NCBI GenBank assembly: GCA_036785325.1
Contig: JAXIVH010000065.1
Span: 186,001-250,000 of the forward strand
Reading direction: 5' to 3'
Length of the DNA stretch: 64,000 bases
From: Urophycis tenuis
Lineage: Eukaryota; Chordata; Actinopteri; Gadiformes; Phycidae
The translations under genes and the position numbers were made by a program. This document shows positions 43,301 through 58,300 of the stretch, piece by piece (the first letter of the stretch is position 1; each line of letters begins with the position of its first letter). The notes below the pieces were generated by a model. That model saw nothing but the letters and a program-made list of their open reading frames with translations, was not told the DNA's origin and did not search any database.

Positions 43301-46300
43301 ACAAATTAATTAGCTTATTATATCAACGACCCATGAGTCAATATAGTCTTGCCATACGCCGTTGGAAAGCTTAGATTTATTTCCCTGCTTAAAATGAGCC
43401 CATCCCCGAGCAATTTGGTTGCTCACAGACAAAACTGCATCAGGTTGACTGAAGTCTACCCAGCAGCTAAAAACATACCTTCAACGTTTCAATTAAGATC
43501 AATCTTTCCTTACAGAACACAAATTAATTAGCTTAGTATTTCAACGACCCTTTGATGAATATAGTCTTGCCATACACCGTTGGAAAGCTTAGATTTCCCT
43601 GCTTAAAATGAGCCCATCCGCGAGCAGTCTGGTTGATCACAGACTAAACTGCGTCAGGTTGACTGAAGTCTACCCAGCAGCTAAAACATACCTTAAACGT
43701 TTCAATTAACATCAATCTTTCCTTACAGAACACAAATTAATTAGCTTAGTATTTCATGACCCATGAGTCAATATAGTCTTGCCATACGCTGTTGGAAAGC
43801 TTAGATTTCCCCGCTTAAAATGAGCCCATCTGCGAGCAGTCTGGTTGCTCACAGACTAAACTGCGTCAGGTTGACTGAAGTCTACCCAGCAGCTAAAAAA
43901 ATACCTTCAACGTTTCAATTAACATCAATCTTTCCTTACAGAACACAAATTAATTAGCTTAGTATTTCAACGACCCATGAGTCAATATAGTCTTGCCATA
44001 CGCCGTTGGAAAGCTTAGATTTCCCCGCTTAAAATGAGCCCATACGCGAGCAGTCTGGTTGATCACAGACAAAACTGCGTCAGGTTGACTGAAGTCTACC
44101 CAGCAGCTAAAAACATACCTTCAACGTTTAAATTAAGATCAATCTTTCCTTACAGAACACAAATTAATTAGCTTAGTATTTCAACGAGTCAACGACCCTT
44201 TGGTGAATATAGTCTTGCCATACGCCGTTGAAAGCTTAGATTTCCCCGCTTAAAATGAGCCAATCCCAAAGCAATTTGGTTGCTCACAGACAAAACTGCG
44301 TCAGGTTGACTGAAGTCTACCCAGCAGCTAAAAACATACCTTCAACGCTTCAATTAAGATCAATCTTTCAATAAAGAACACAAATTAATTAGCTTAGTAT
44401 TTCATCGACCCATGAGTCAATATAGTCTTGCCATACGCCGTTGGGAAGCTTAGATTTCCCCGCTTAAAATGAGCCAATCCGCGAGCAGTCTGCTTGATCA
44501 CAGACTAAACTGCGTCAGGTTGACTGAAGTCTACCCAGCAGCTAAAAACATACCTTCAACGTTTCAATTAACATCAATCTTTCAATAAAGAACACAATTA
44601 ATTAGCTTAGTATTTCAACGACCCATGAGTCAATATAGTCTTGCCATACTCCGTTGGAAAACTTAGATTTCCCTGCTTAAAATGAGCCCATCCGCGAGCA
44701 GTCTGGTTGATCAGACTAAACTGCGTCAGGTTGACTGAAGTCTACCCAGCAGCTAAAAACATACCTTCAACGTTTAAATTAAGATCAATCTTTCCTTACA
44801 GAACACAAATTAATTAGCTTAGTATTTCAAAGACCCTTTGGTGAATATAGTCTTGCCATACGCCGTTGGAAAGCTTAGATTTTCCTGCTTAAAATGAGCC
44901 CATCCGCGAGCAGTCTGGTTGATCACAGACTAAACTGCGTCAGGTTGACTGAAGTCTACCCAGCAGCTAAAACATACCTTCAACGTTTCAATTAACATCA
45001 ATCTTTCCTTACAGAACACAAATTAATTAGCTTAGTATTTCAACCACCCTTTGGTGAATATAGTCTTGCCATACGCCGTTGGAAAGCTTAGATTTCCCCG
45101 CTTAAAATGAGCCCATCCGCGAGCAGTCTGGTTGATCACAGACTAAACTGCGTCAGGTTGACTGAAGTCTACCCAGCAGCTAAAAACATACCTTCAACGT
45201 TTCAATTAAGATCAATCTTTCAATAAGGAACACAAATTAATTAGCTTAGTATTTCAACAACCCATGAGTCAATATAGTCTTGCCATACGCCGTTGGAAAG
45301 CTTAGATTTCCCCGCTTAAAATGAGCCCATTCGCGAGCAGTCTGGTTGATCACAGACTTAACTGCGTCAGGTTGACTGAAGTCTACCCAGCAGCTAAAAA
45401 CATACCTTCAACGTTTCAATTAACATCAATCTTTCCTTACAGAACAGAAATTAATTAGCTTAGTATTTCAACGACCCATGAGTCAATATAGTCTTGCCAT
45501 ACGCCGTTGGAAAGCTTAGATTTCCTCGCTTAAAATGAGCCCATTTGCGAGCAGTCTGGTTGATTACAGACTAAACTGCATCAGGTTGACTGAAGTCTAC
45601 CCAACAGCTAAAAACATACCTTCAACGTTTCAATTAACATCAATCTTTCCTAACAGAACACAAATTAATTAGCTCAGTATTTCAATGACCCATGAGTCAA
45701 TATAGTCTTGCCATACGCCGTTGGAAAGCTTAGATTTCCCCGCTTAAAATGAGCCCATCCCCGAGCAATTTGGTTGGTCAAAGACGAAACTGCGTCAGGT
45801 TGACTGAAGTCTACCCAGCAGCTAAAAACATACCTTCAACGTTTCAATTAACATCAATCTTTCCTTACAGAACACAAATTAATTAGCTTAGTATTTCAAC
45901 GACCCTTTGGTGAATATAGTCTTGCCATACGCCGTTGGAAAGCTTAGATTTCCCCGCTTAAAATGAGCCCATCCACGAGCAGTCTGGTTGCTCACAGACA
46001 AAACTGCATCAGGTTGACTGAAGTTTGTCCAGCAGCTAAAAACATACCTTCAACGTTGCAATTAACATCAATCTTTCCTTACAGAACACAAATTAATTAG
46101 CTTAGTATTTCAACGACCCATGAGTCAATATAGTCTTGCCATACGCCGTTGGAAAGCTTAGATTTCCCCGCTTAAAATGAGCCCATCTTCGAGCAATGTG
46201 GTTGTTCACAGACAAAACTGCGTCAGATTGACTGAAGTCTACACAGCAGCTAAAAACATACCTTCAACGTTTCAATTAACATCAATCTTTCCTTACAGAA

Positions 46301-49300
46301 CACAAATTAATTAGCTTAGTATTTCAACGACCCATGAGTCAATATAGTCTTGCCATACGCCGTTGGAAAGCTTAGATTTCCCCGCTTAAAATGAGCCCAT
46401 CCGCGAGCAGTCTGGTTGCTCACAGACAAAACTGCGTCAGGTTGACTGAAGTCTACCCAGCAGCTAAAAACATACCTTCAACGTTTCAATTAACATCAAT
46501 CTTTCCTTACAGAACACAAATTAATTAGCTTAGTATTTCAACGACCCATGAGTCAATATAGTCTTGCTATACGCCGTTGGAAAGCTTAGATTTCCCCGCT
46601 TAAAATGAGCCCATCCCCGAGAAATTTGGTTGCTCACAGACAAAACTGCGTCAGTTTGACTGAAGTCTACCCAGCAGCTAAAAACATACCTTCAACGTTT
46701 CAATTAACATCAATCTTTCCTCACAGAACACAAATTAATTAGCTTAGTATTTCAACGACCCATGAGTCAATATAGTGTTGCCATACGCCGTTGGAAAGCT
46801 TAGATTTCCCCGCTTAAAATGAGCCCGTCCTTGAGCAGTCTGGTTGCTCAAAGGCAAAACTGCGTCAGGTTGACTGAAGTCTACCCAGCAGCTAAAAACA
46901 TACCTTCAACGTTTCAATTAACATCAATCTTTCCTTACAGAACACAAATTAATTAGCTTAGTATTTCAACGACCCATGAGTCAACATAGTCTTGCCATAC
47001 GCCGTTGGAAAGCTTAGATTTCCATGCTTAAAATGAGCCCATCCCCGAGCAATTTGGTTGCTCACAGACAAAACTGGGTCAGTTTTACTGAAGTCTACCC
47101 AGCAGCTAAAAACATACCTTCAACGTTTCAATTAAGATCAATCTTTCCTTACAGAACACAAATTAATTAGCTTAGTATTTCAACGACCCTTTGATGAATA
47201 TAGTCTTGCCATACGCCGTTGGAAAGCTTAGATTTCCCTGCTTAATATGAGCCCTCCCCGAGCAATTTGGTTGCTCACAGACTAAACTGCGTCAGGTTGA
47301 CTGAAGTCTACCCAGCAGCTAAAAACATACCTTCAACGTTTCAATTAACATCAATCTTTCCTTACAGAACACAAATTAATTAGCTTATTATATCAACGAC
47401 CCATGAGTCAATATAGTCTTGCCATACGTCGTTGGAAAGCTTAGATTTCCCCGCTTTAAATGAGCCCGTCCGCGAGCAGTCTGGTTACTCACAGACAAAA
47501 CTGCGTCAGGTTGACTGAGGTCTACCCAGCAGCTAAAAACATACCTTCAACGTTTCAATTAACATCAATCTTTCCTTACAGAACACAAATTAATTAGCTT
47601 AGTATTTCAACGACCCTTTGGTAAATATAGTCTTGCCATACGCAGTTGGAAAGCTTAGATTTCCCCGCTTATAATGAGCCCATCCCCGAGCAATTTAATT
47701 GCTCACAGACAAAACTGCGTCAGGTTGACTGAAGTCTACCCAGCAGCTAAAAACATACCTTCAACATTTCAATTAAGATCAATCTTTCCTTACAGAACAC
47801 AAATTAATTAGCTTAGTATTTCAACGAGCCTTTGGTGAATATAGTCTTGCCATACGCCGTTGGAAAGCTTAGATTTCCCCGCTTAAAATGAGCCCATCCG
47901 CGAGCAGTCTGGTTGATCACAGACTAAACTGCGTCAGGTTGACTGAAGTCTACCCAGCAGCTAAAAACATACCTTCAACGTTTCAATTAACATCAATCTT
48001 TCCTTACAGAACTCAAATTAATTAGCTTAGTATTTCAACGACACATCAGTCAATATAGTCTTGCCATACGGCGTTGGAAAGCTTAGATTTCCCCGCTTTA
48101 AATGAGCCCGTCCGCGAGCAGTCTGGTTACTCACAGACAAAACTGCGTCAGGTTGACTGAAGTCTACCCAGCAGCTAAAAACATACCTTCAACGTTTCAA
48201 TTAACATCAATCTTTGCTTACAGAACACAAATTAATTAGCTTAGTATTTCAACGACCCATGAGTCAATATAGTCTTGCCATACGCCGTTGGGAAGCTTAG
48301 ATTTCCCCACTTAAAATGAGCCAATCCGCGAGCAGTCTGCTTGATCACAGACTAAACTGCGTCAGGTTGACTGAAGTCTACCCAGCAGCTAAAAACATAC
48401 CTTCAACGTTTCAATTAACATCAATCTTTCCTTACAGAACACAAATTAATTAGCTTATTATATCAACGACCCATGAGTCAATATAGTCTTGCCATACGCC
48501 GTTGGAAAGCTTAGATTTATTTCCCTGCTTAAAATGAGCCCATCCCCGAGCAATTTGGTTGCTCACAGACAAAACTGCATCAGGTTGACTGAAGTCTACC
48601 CAGCAGCTAAAAACATACCTTCAACGTTTCAATTAAGATCAATCTTTCCTTACAGAACACAAATTAATTAGCTTAGTATTTCAACGACCCTTTGATGAAT
48701 ATAGTCTTGCCATACACCGTTGGAAAGCTTAGATTTCCCTGCTTAAAATGAGCCCATCCGCGAGCAGTCTGGTTGATCACAGACTAAACTGCGTCAGGTT
48801 GACTGAAGTCTACCCAGCAGCTAAAACATACCTTAAACGTTTCAATTAACATCAATCTTTCCTTACAGAACACCAATTAATTAGCTTAGTATTTCATGAC
48901 CCATGAGTCAATATAGTCTTGCCATACGCTGTTGGAAAGCTTAGATTTCCCCGCTTAAAATGAGCCCATCTGCGAGCAGTCTGGTTGCTCACAGACTAAA
49001 CTGCGTCAGGTTGACTGAAGTCTACCCAGCAGCTAAAAAAATACCTTCAACGTTTCAATTAACATCAATCTTTCCTTACAGAACACAAATTAATTAGCTT
49101 AGTATTTCAACGACCCATGAGTCAATATAGTCTTGCCATACGCCGTTGGAAAGCTTAGATTTCCCCGCTTAAAATGAGCCCATACGCGAGCAGTCTGGTT
49201 GATCACAGACAAAACTGCGTCAGGTTGACTGAAGTCTACCCAGCAGCTAAAAACATACCTTCAACGTTTAAATTAAGATCAATCTTTCCTTACAGAACAC

Positions 49301-52300
49301 AAATTAATTAGCTTAGTATTTCAACGAGTCAACGACCCTTTGGTGAATATAGTCTTGCCATACGCCGTTGAAAGCTTAGATTTCCCCGCTTAAAATGAGC
49401 CAATCCCAAAGCAATTTGGTTGCTCACAGAAAAAACTGCGTCAGGTTGACTGAAGTCTACCCAGCAGCTAAAAACATACCTTCAACGCTTCAATTAAGAT
49501 CAATCTTTCAATAAAGAACACAAATTAATTAGCTTAGTATTTCATCGACCCATGAGTCAATATAGTCTTGCCATACGCCGTTGGGAAGCTTAGATTTCCC
49601 CGCTTAAAATGAGCCAATCCGCGAGCAGTCTGCTTGATCACAGACTAAACTGCGTCAGGTTGACTGAAGTCTACCCAGCAGCTAAAAACATACCTTCAAC
49701 GTTTCAATTAACATCAATCTTTCAATAAAGAACACAATTAATTAGCTTAGTATTTCAACGACCCATGAGTCAATATAGTCTTGCCATACTCCGTTGGAAA
49801 ACTTAGATTTCCCTGCTTAAAATGAGCCCATCCGCGAGCAGTCTGGTTGATCAGACTAAACTGCGTCAGGTTGACTGAAGTCTACCCAGCAGCTAAAAAC
49901 ATACCTTCAACGTTTAAATTAAGATCAATCTTTCCTTACAGAACACAAATTAATTAGCTTAGTATTTCAAAGACCCTTTGGTGAATATAGTCTTGCCATA
50001 CGCCGTTGGAAAGCTTAGATTTTCCTGCTTAAAATGAGCCCATCCGCGAGCAGTCTGGTTGATCACAGACTAAACTGCGTCAGGTTGACTGAAGTCTACC
50101 CAGCAGCTAAAACATACCTTCAACGTTTCAATTAACATCAATCTTTCCTTACAGAACACAAATTAATTAGCTTAGTATTTCAACCACCCTTTGGTGAATA
50201 TAGTCTTGCCATACGCCGTTGGAAAGCTTAGATTTCCCCGCTTAAAATGAGCCCATCCGCGAGCAGTCTGGTTGATCACAGACTAAACTGCGTCAGGTTG
50301 ACTGAAGTCTACCCAGCAGCTAAAAACATACCTTCAACGTTTCAATTAAGATCAATCTTTCAATAAGGAACACAAATTAATTAGCTTAGTATTTCAACGA
50401 CACATCAGTCAATATAGTCTTGCCATACGGCGTTGGAAAGCTTAGATTTCCCCGCTTTAAATGAGCCCGTCCGCGAGCAGTCTGGTTACTCACAGACAAA
50501 ACTGCGTCAGGTTGACTGAAGTCTACCCAGCAGCTAAAAACATACCTTCAACGTTTCAATTAACATCAATCTTTGCTTACAGAACACAAATTAATTAGCT
50601 TAGTATTTCAACGACCCATGAGTCAATATAGTCTTGCCATACGCCGTTGGAAAGCTTAGATTTCCCCGCTTAAAATGAGCCCATACGCGAGCAGTCTGGT
50701 TGATCACAGACAAAACTGCGTCAGGTTGACTGAAGTCTACCCAGCAGCTAAAAACATACCTTCAACGTTTAAATTAAGATCAATCTTTCCTTACAGAACA
50801 CAAATTAATTAGCTTAGTATTTCAACGAGTCAACGACCCTTTGGTGAATATAGTCTTGCCATACGCCGTTGAAAGCTTAGATTTCCCCGCTTAAAATGAG
50901 CCAATCCCAAAGCAATTTGGTTGCTCACAGACAAAACTGCGTCAGGTTGACTGAAGTCTACCCAGCAGCTAAAAACATACCTTCAACGCTTCAATTAAGA
51001 TCAATCTTTCAATAAAGAACACAAATTAATTAGCTTAGTATTTCATCGACCCATGAGTCAATATAGTCTTGCCATACGCCGTTGGGAAGCTTAGATTTCC
51101 CCGCTTAAAATGAGCCAATCCGCGAGCAGTCTGCTTGATCACAGACTAAACTGCGTCAGGTTGACTGAAGTCTACCCAGCAGCTAAAAACATACCTTCAA
51201 CGTTTCAATTAACATCAATCTTTCAATAAAGAACACAATTAATTAGCTTAGTATTTCAACGACCCATGAGTCAATATAGTCTTGCCATACTCCGTTGGAA
51301 AACTTAGATTTCCCTGCTTAAAATGAGCCCATCCGCGAGCAGTCTGGTTGATCAGACTAAACTGCGTCAGGTTGACTGAAGTCTACCCAGCAGCTAAAAA
51401 CATACCTTCAACGTTTAAATTAAGATCAATCTTTCCTTACAGAACACAAATTAATTAGCTTAGTATTTCAAAGACCCTTTGGTGAATATAGTCTTGCCAT
51501 ACGCCGTTGGAAAGCTTAGATTTTCCTGCTTAAAATGAGCCCATCCGCGAGCAGTCTGGTTGATCACAGACTAAACTGCGTCAGGTTGACTGAAGTCTAC
51601 CCAGCAGCTAAAACATACCTTCAACGTTTCAATTAACATCAATCTTTCCTTACAGAACACAAATTAATTAGCTTAGTATTTCAACCACCCTTTGGTGAAT
51701 ATAGTCTTGCCATACGCCGTTGGAAAGCTTAGATTTCCCCGCTTAAAATGAGCCCATCCGCGAGCAGTCTGGTTGATCACAGACTAAACTGCGTCAGGTT
51801 GACTGAAGTCTACCCAGCAGCTAAAAACATACCTTCAACGTTTCAATTAAGATCAATCTTTCAATAAGGAACACAAATTAATTAGCTTAGTATTTCAACG
51901 ACACATCAGTCAATATAGTCTTGCCATACGGCGTTGGAAAGCTTAGATTTCCCCGCTTTAAATGAGCCCGTCCGCGAGCAGTCTGGTTACTCACAGACAA
52001 AACTGCGTCAGGTTGACTGAAGTCTACCCAGCAGCTAAAAACATACCTTCAACGTTTCAATTAACATCAATCTTTGCTTACAGAACACAAATTAATTAGC
52101 TTAGTATTTCAACGACCCATGAGTCAATATAGTCTTGCCATACGCCGTTGGGAAGCTTAGATTTCCCCACTTAAAATGAGCCAATCCGCGAGCAGTCTGC
52201 TTGATCACAGACTAAACTGCGTCAGGTTGACTGAAGTCTACCCAGCAGCTAAAAACATACCTTCAACGTTTCAATTAACATCAATCTTTCCTTACAGAAC

Positions 52301-55300
52301 ACAAATTAATTAGCTTATTATATCAACGACCCATGAGTCAATATAGTCTTGCCATACGCCGTTGGAAAGCTTAGATTTATTTCCCTGCTTAAAATGAGCC
52401 CATCCCCGAGCAATTTGGTTGCTCACAGACAAAACTGCATCAGGTTGACTGAAGTCTACCCAGCAGCTAAAAACATACCTTCAACGTTTCAATTAAGATC
52501 AATCTTTCCTTACAGAACACAAATTAATTAGCTTAGTATTTCAACGACCCTTTGATGAATATAGTCTTGCCATACACCGTTGGAAAGCTTAGATTTCCCT
52601 GCTTAAAATGAGCCCATCCGCGAGCAGTCTGGTTGATCACAGACTAAACTGCGTCAGGTTGACTGAAGTCTACCCAGCAGCTAAAACATACCTTAAACGT
52701 TTCAATTAACATCAATCTTTCCTTACAGAACACCAATTAATTAGCTTAGTATTTCATGACCCATGAGTCAATATAGTCTTGCCATACGCTGTTGGAAAGC
52801 TTAGATTTCCCCGCTTAAAATGAGCCCATCTGCGAGCAGTCTGGTTGCTCACAGACTAAACTGCGTCAGGTTGACTGAAGTCTACCCAGCAGCTAAAAAA
52901 ATACCTTCAACGTTTCAATTAACATCAATCTTTCCTTACAGAACACAAATTAATTAGCTTAGTATTTCAACGACCCATGAGTCAATATAGTCTTGCCATA
53001 CGCCGTTGGAAAGCTTAGATTTCCCCGCTTAAAATGAGCCCATACGCGAGCAGTCTGGTTGATCACAGACAAAACTGCGTCAGGTTGACTGAAGTCTACC
53101 CAGCAGCTAAAAACATACCTTCAACGTTTAAATTAAGATCAATCTTTCCTTACAGAACACAAATTAATTAGCTTAGTATTTCAACGAGTCAACGACCCTT
53201 TGGTGAATATAGTCTTGCCATACGCCGTTGAAAGCTTAGATTTCCCCGCTTAAAATGAGCCAATCCCAAAGCAATTTGGTTGCTCACAGACAAAACTGCG
53301 TCAGGTTGACTGAAGTCTACCCAGCAGCTAAAAACATACCTTCAACGCTTCAATTAAGATCAATCTTTCAATAAAGAACACAAATTAATTAGCTTAGTAT
53401 TTCATCGACCCATGAGTCAATATAGTCTTGCCATACGCCGTTGGGAAGCTTAGATTTCCCCGCTTAAAATGAGCCAATCCGCGAGCAGTCTGCTTGATCA
53501 CAGACTAAACTGCGTCAGGTTGACTGAAGTCTACCCAGCAGCTAAAAACATACCTTCAACGTTTCAATTAACATCAATCTTTCAATAAAGAACACAATTA
53601 ATTAGCTTAGTATTTCAACGACCCATGAGTCAATATAGTCTTGCCATACTCCGTTGGAAAACTTAGATTTCCCTGCTTAAAATGAGCCCATCCGCGAGCA
53701 GTCTGGTTGATCAGACTAAACTGCGTCAGGTTGACTGAAGTCTACCCAGCAGCTAAAAACATACCTTCAACGTTTAAATTAAGATCAATCTTTCCTTACA
53801 GAACACAAATTAATTAGCTTAGTATTTCAAAGACCCTTTGGTGAATATAGTCTTGCCATACGCCGTTGGAAAGCTTAGATTTTCCTGCTTAAAATGAGCC
53901 CATCCGCGAGCAGTCTGGTTGATCACAGACTAAACTGCGTCAGGTTGACTGAAGTCTACCCAGCAGCTAAAACATACCTTCAACGTTTCAATTAACATCA
54001 ATCTTTCCTTACAGAACACAAATTAATTAGCTTAGTATTTCAACCACCCTTTGGTGAATATAGTCTTGCCATACGCCGTTGGAAAGCTTAGATTTCCCCG
54101 CTTAAAATGAGCCCATCCGCGAGCAGTCTGGTTGATCACAGACTAAACTGCGTCAGGTTGACTGAAGTCTACCCAGCAGCTAAAAACATACCTTCAACGT
54201 TTCAATTAAGATCAATCTTTCAATAAGGAACACAAATTAATTAGCTTAGTATTTCAACGACACATCAGTCAATATAGTCTTGCCATACGGCGTTGGAAAG
54301 CTTAGATTTCCCCGCTTTAAATGAGCCCGTCCGCGAGCAGTCTGGTTACTCACAGACAAAACTGCGTCAGGTTGACTGAAGTCTACCCAGCAGCTAAAAA
54401 CATACCTTCAACGTTTCAATTAACATCAATCTTTGCTTACAGAACACAAATTAATTAGCTTAGTATTTCAACGACCCATGAGTCAATATAGTCTTGCCAT
54501 ACGCCGTTGGAAAGCTTAGATTTCCCCGCTTAAAATGAGCCCATACGCGAGCAGTCTGGTTGATCACAGACAAAACTGCGTCAGGTTGACTGAAGTCTAC
54601 CCAGCAGCTAAAAACATACCTTCAACGTTTAAATTAAGATCAATCTTTCCTTACAGAACACAAATTAATTAGCTTAGTATTTCAACGAGTCAACGACCCT
54701 TTGGTGAATATAGTCTTGCCATACGCCGTTGAAAGCTTAGATTTCCCCGCTTAAAATGAGCCAATCCCAAAGCAATTTGGTTGCTCACAGACAAAACTGC
54801 GTCAGGTTGACTGAAGTCTACCCAGCAGCTAAAAACATACCTTCAACGCTTCAATTAAGATCAATCTTTCAATAAAGAACACAAATTAATTAGCTTAGTA
54901 TTTCATCGACCCATGAGTCAATATAGTCTTGCCATACGCCGTTGGGAAGCTTAGATTTCCCCGCTTAAAATGAGCCAATCCGCGAGCAGTCTGCTTGATC
55001 ACAGACTAAACTGCGTCAGGTTGACTGAAGTCTACCCAGCAGCTAAAAACATACCTTCAACGTTTCAATTAACATCAATCTTTCAATAAAGAACACAATT
55101 AATTAGCTTAGTATTTCAACGACCCATGAGTCAATATAGTCTTGCCATACTCCGTTGGAAAACTTAGATTTCCCTGCTTAAAATGAGCCCATCCGCGAGC
55201 AGTCTGGTTGATCAGACTAAACTGCGTCAGGTTGACTGAAGTCTACCCAGCAGCTAAAAACATACCTTCAACGTTTAAATTAAGATCAATCTTTCCTTAC

Positions 55301-58300
55301 AGAACACAAATTAATTAGCTTAGTATTTCAAAGACCCTTTGGTGAATATAGTCTTGCCATACGCCGTTGGAAAGCTTAGATTTTCCTGCTTAAAATGAGC
55401 CCATCCGCGAGCAGTCTGGTTGATCACAGACTAAACTGCGTCAGGTTGACTGAAGTCTACCCAGCAGCTAAAACATACCTTCAACGTTTCAATTAACATC
55501 AATCTTTCCTTACAGAACACAAATTAATTAGCTTAGTATTTCAACCACCCTTTGGTGAATATAGTCTTGCCATACGCCGTTGGAAAGCTTAGATTTCCCC
55601 GCTTAAAATGAGCCCATCCGCGAGCAGTCTGGTTGATCACAGACTAAACTGCGTCAGGTTGACTGAAGTCTACCCAGCAGCTAAAAACATACCTTCAACG
55701 TTTCAATTAAGATCAATCTTTCAATAAGGAACACAAATTAATTAGCTTAGTATTTCAACGACACATCAGTCAATATAGTCTTGCCATACGGCGTTGGAAA
55801 GCTTAGATTTCCCCGCTTTAAATGAGCCCGTCCGCGAGCAGTCTGGTTACTCACAGACAAAACTGCGTCAGGTTGACTGAAGTCTACCCAGCAGCTAAAA
55901 ACATACCTTCAACGTTTCAATTAACATCAATCTTTGCTTACAGAACACAAATTAATTAGCTTAGTATTTCAACGACCCATGAGTCAATATAGTCTTGCCA
56001 TACGCCGTTGGGAAGCTTAGATTTCCCCACTTAAAATGAGCCAATCCGCGAGCAGTCTGCTTGATCACAGACTAAACTGCGTCAGGTTGACTGAAGTCTA
56101 CCCAGCAGCTAAAAACATACCTTCAACGTTTCAATTAACATCAATCTTTCCTTACAGAACACAAATTAATTAGCTTATTATATCAACGACCCATGAGTCA
56201 ATATAGTCTTGCCATACGCCGTTGGAAAGCTTAGATTTATTTCCCTGCTTAAAATGAGCCCATCCCCGAGCAATTTGGTTGCTCACAGACAAAACTGCAT
56301 CAGGTTGACTGAAGTCTACCCAGCAGCTAAAAACATACCTTCAACGTTTCAATTAAGATCAATCTTTCCTTACAGAACACAAATTAATTAGCTTAGTATT
56401 TCAACGACCCTTTGATGAATATAGTCTTGCCATACACCGTTGGAAAGCTTAGATTTCCCTGCTTAAAATGAGCCCATCCGCGAGCAGTCTGGTTGATCAC
56501 AGACTAAACTGCGTCAGGTTGACTGAAGTCTACCCAGCAGCTAAAACATACCTTAAACGTTTCAATTAACATCAATCTTTCCTTACAGAACACAAATTAA
56601 TTAGCTTAGTATTTCATGACCCATGAGTCAATATAGTCTTGCCATACGCTGTTGGAAAGCTTAGATTTCCCCGCTTAAAATGAGCCCATCTGCGAGCAGT
56701 CTGGTTGCTCACAGACTAAACTGCGTCAGGTTGACTGAAGTCTACCCAGCAGCTAAAAAAATACCTTCAACGTTTCAATTAACATCAATCTTTCCTTACA
56801 GAACACAAATTAATTAGCTTAGTATTTCAACGACCCATGAGTCAATATAGTCTTGCCATACGCCGTTGGAAAGCTTAGATTTCCCCGCTTAAAATGAGCC
56901 CATACGCGAGCAGTCTGGTTGATCACAGACAAAACTGCGTCAGGTTGACTGAAGTCTACCCAGCAGCTAAAAACATACCTTCAACGTTTAAATTAAGATC
57001 AATCTTTCCTTACAGAACACAAATTAATTAGCTTAGTATTTCAACGAGTCAACGACCCTTTGGTGAATATAGTCTTGCCATACGCCGTTGAAAGCTTAGA
57101 TTTCCCCGCTTAAAATGAGCCAATCCCAAAGCAATTTGGTTGCTCACAGACAAAACTGCGTCAGGTTGACTGAAGTCTACCCAGCAGCTAAAAACATACC
57201 TTCAACGCTTCAATTAAGATCAATCTTTCAATAAAGAACACAAATTAATTAGCTTAGTATTTCATCGACCCATGAGTCAATATAGTCTTGCCATACGCCG
57301 TTGGGAAGCTTAGATTTCCCCGCTTAAAATGAGCCAATCCGCGAGCAGTCTGCTTGATCACAGACTAAACTGCGTCAGGTTGACTGAAGTCTACCCAGCA
57401 GCTAAAAACATACCTTCAACGTTTCAATTAACATCAATCTTTCAATAAAGAACACAATTAATTAGCTTAGTATTTCAACGACCCATGAGTCAATATAGTC
57501 TTGCCATACTCCGTTGGAAAACTTAGATTTCCCTGCTTAAAATGAGCCCATCCGCGAGCAGTCTGGTTGATCAGACTAAACTGCGTCAGGTTGACTGAAG
57601 TCTACCCAGCAGCTAAAAACATACCTTCAACGTTTAAATTAAGATCAATCTTTCCTTACAGAACACAAATTAATTAGCTTAGTATTTCAAAGACCCTTTG
57701 GTGAATATAGTCTTGCCATACGCCGTTGGAAAGCTTAGATTTTCCTGCTTAAAATGAGCCCATCCGCGAGCAGTCTGGTTGATCACAGACTAAACTGCGT
57801 CAGGTTGACTGAAGTCTACCCAGCAGCTAAAACATACCTTCAACGTTTCAATTAACATCAATCTTTCCTTACAGAACACAAATTAATTAGCTTAGTATTT
57901 CAACCACCCTTTGGTGAATATAGTCTTGCCATACGCCGTTGGAAAGCTTAGATTTCCCCGCTTAAAATGAGCCCATCCGCGAGCAGTCTGGTTGATCACA
58001 GACTAAACTGCGTCAGGTTGACTGAAGTCTACCCAGCAGCTAAAAACATACCTTCAACGTTTCAATTAAGATCAATCTTTCAATAAGGAACACAAATTAA
58101 TTAGCTTAGTATTTCAACAACCCATGAGTCAATATAGTCTTGCCATACGCCGTTGGAAAGCTTAGATTTCCCCGCTTAAAATGAGCCCATTCGCGAGCAG
58201 TCTGGTTGATCACAGACTTAACTGCGTCAGGTTGACTGAAGTCTACCCAGCAGCTAAAAACATACCTTCAACGTTTCAATTAACATCAATCTTTCCTTAC

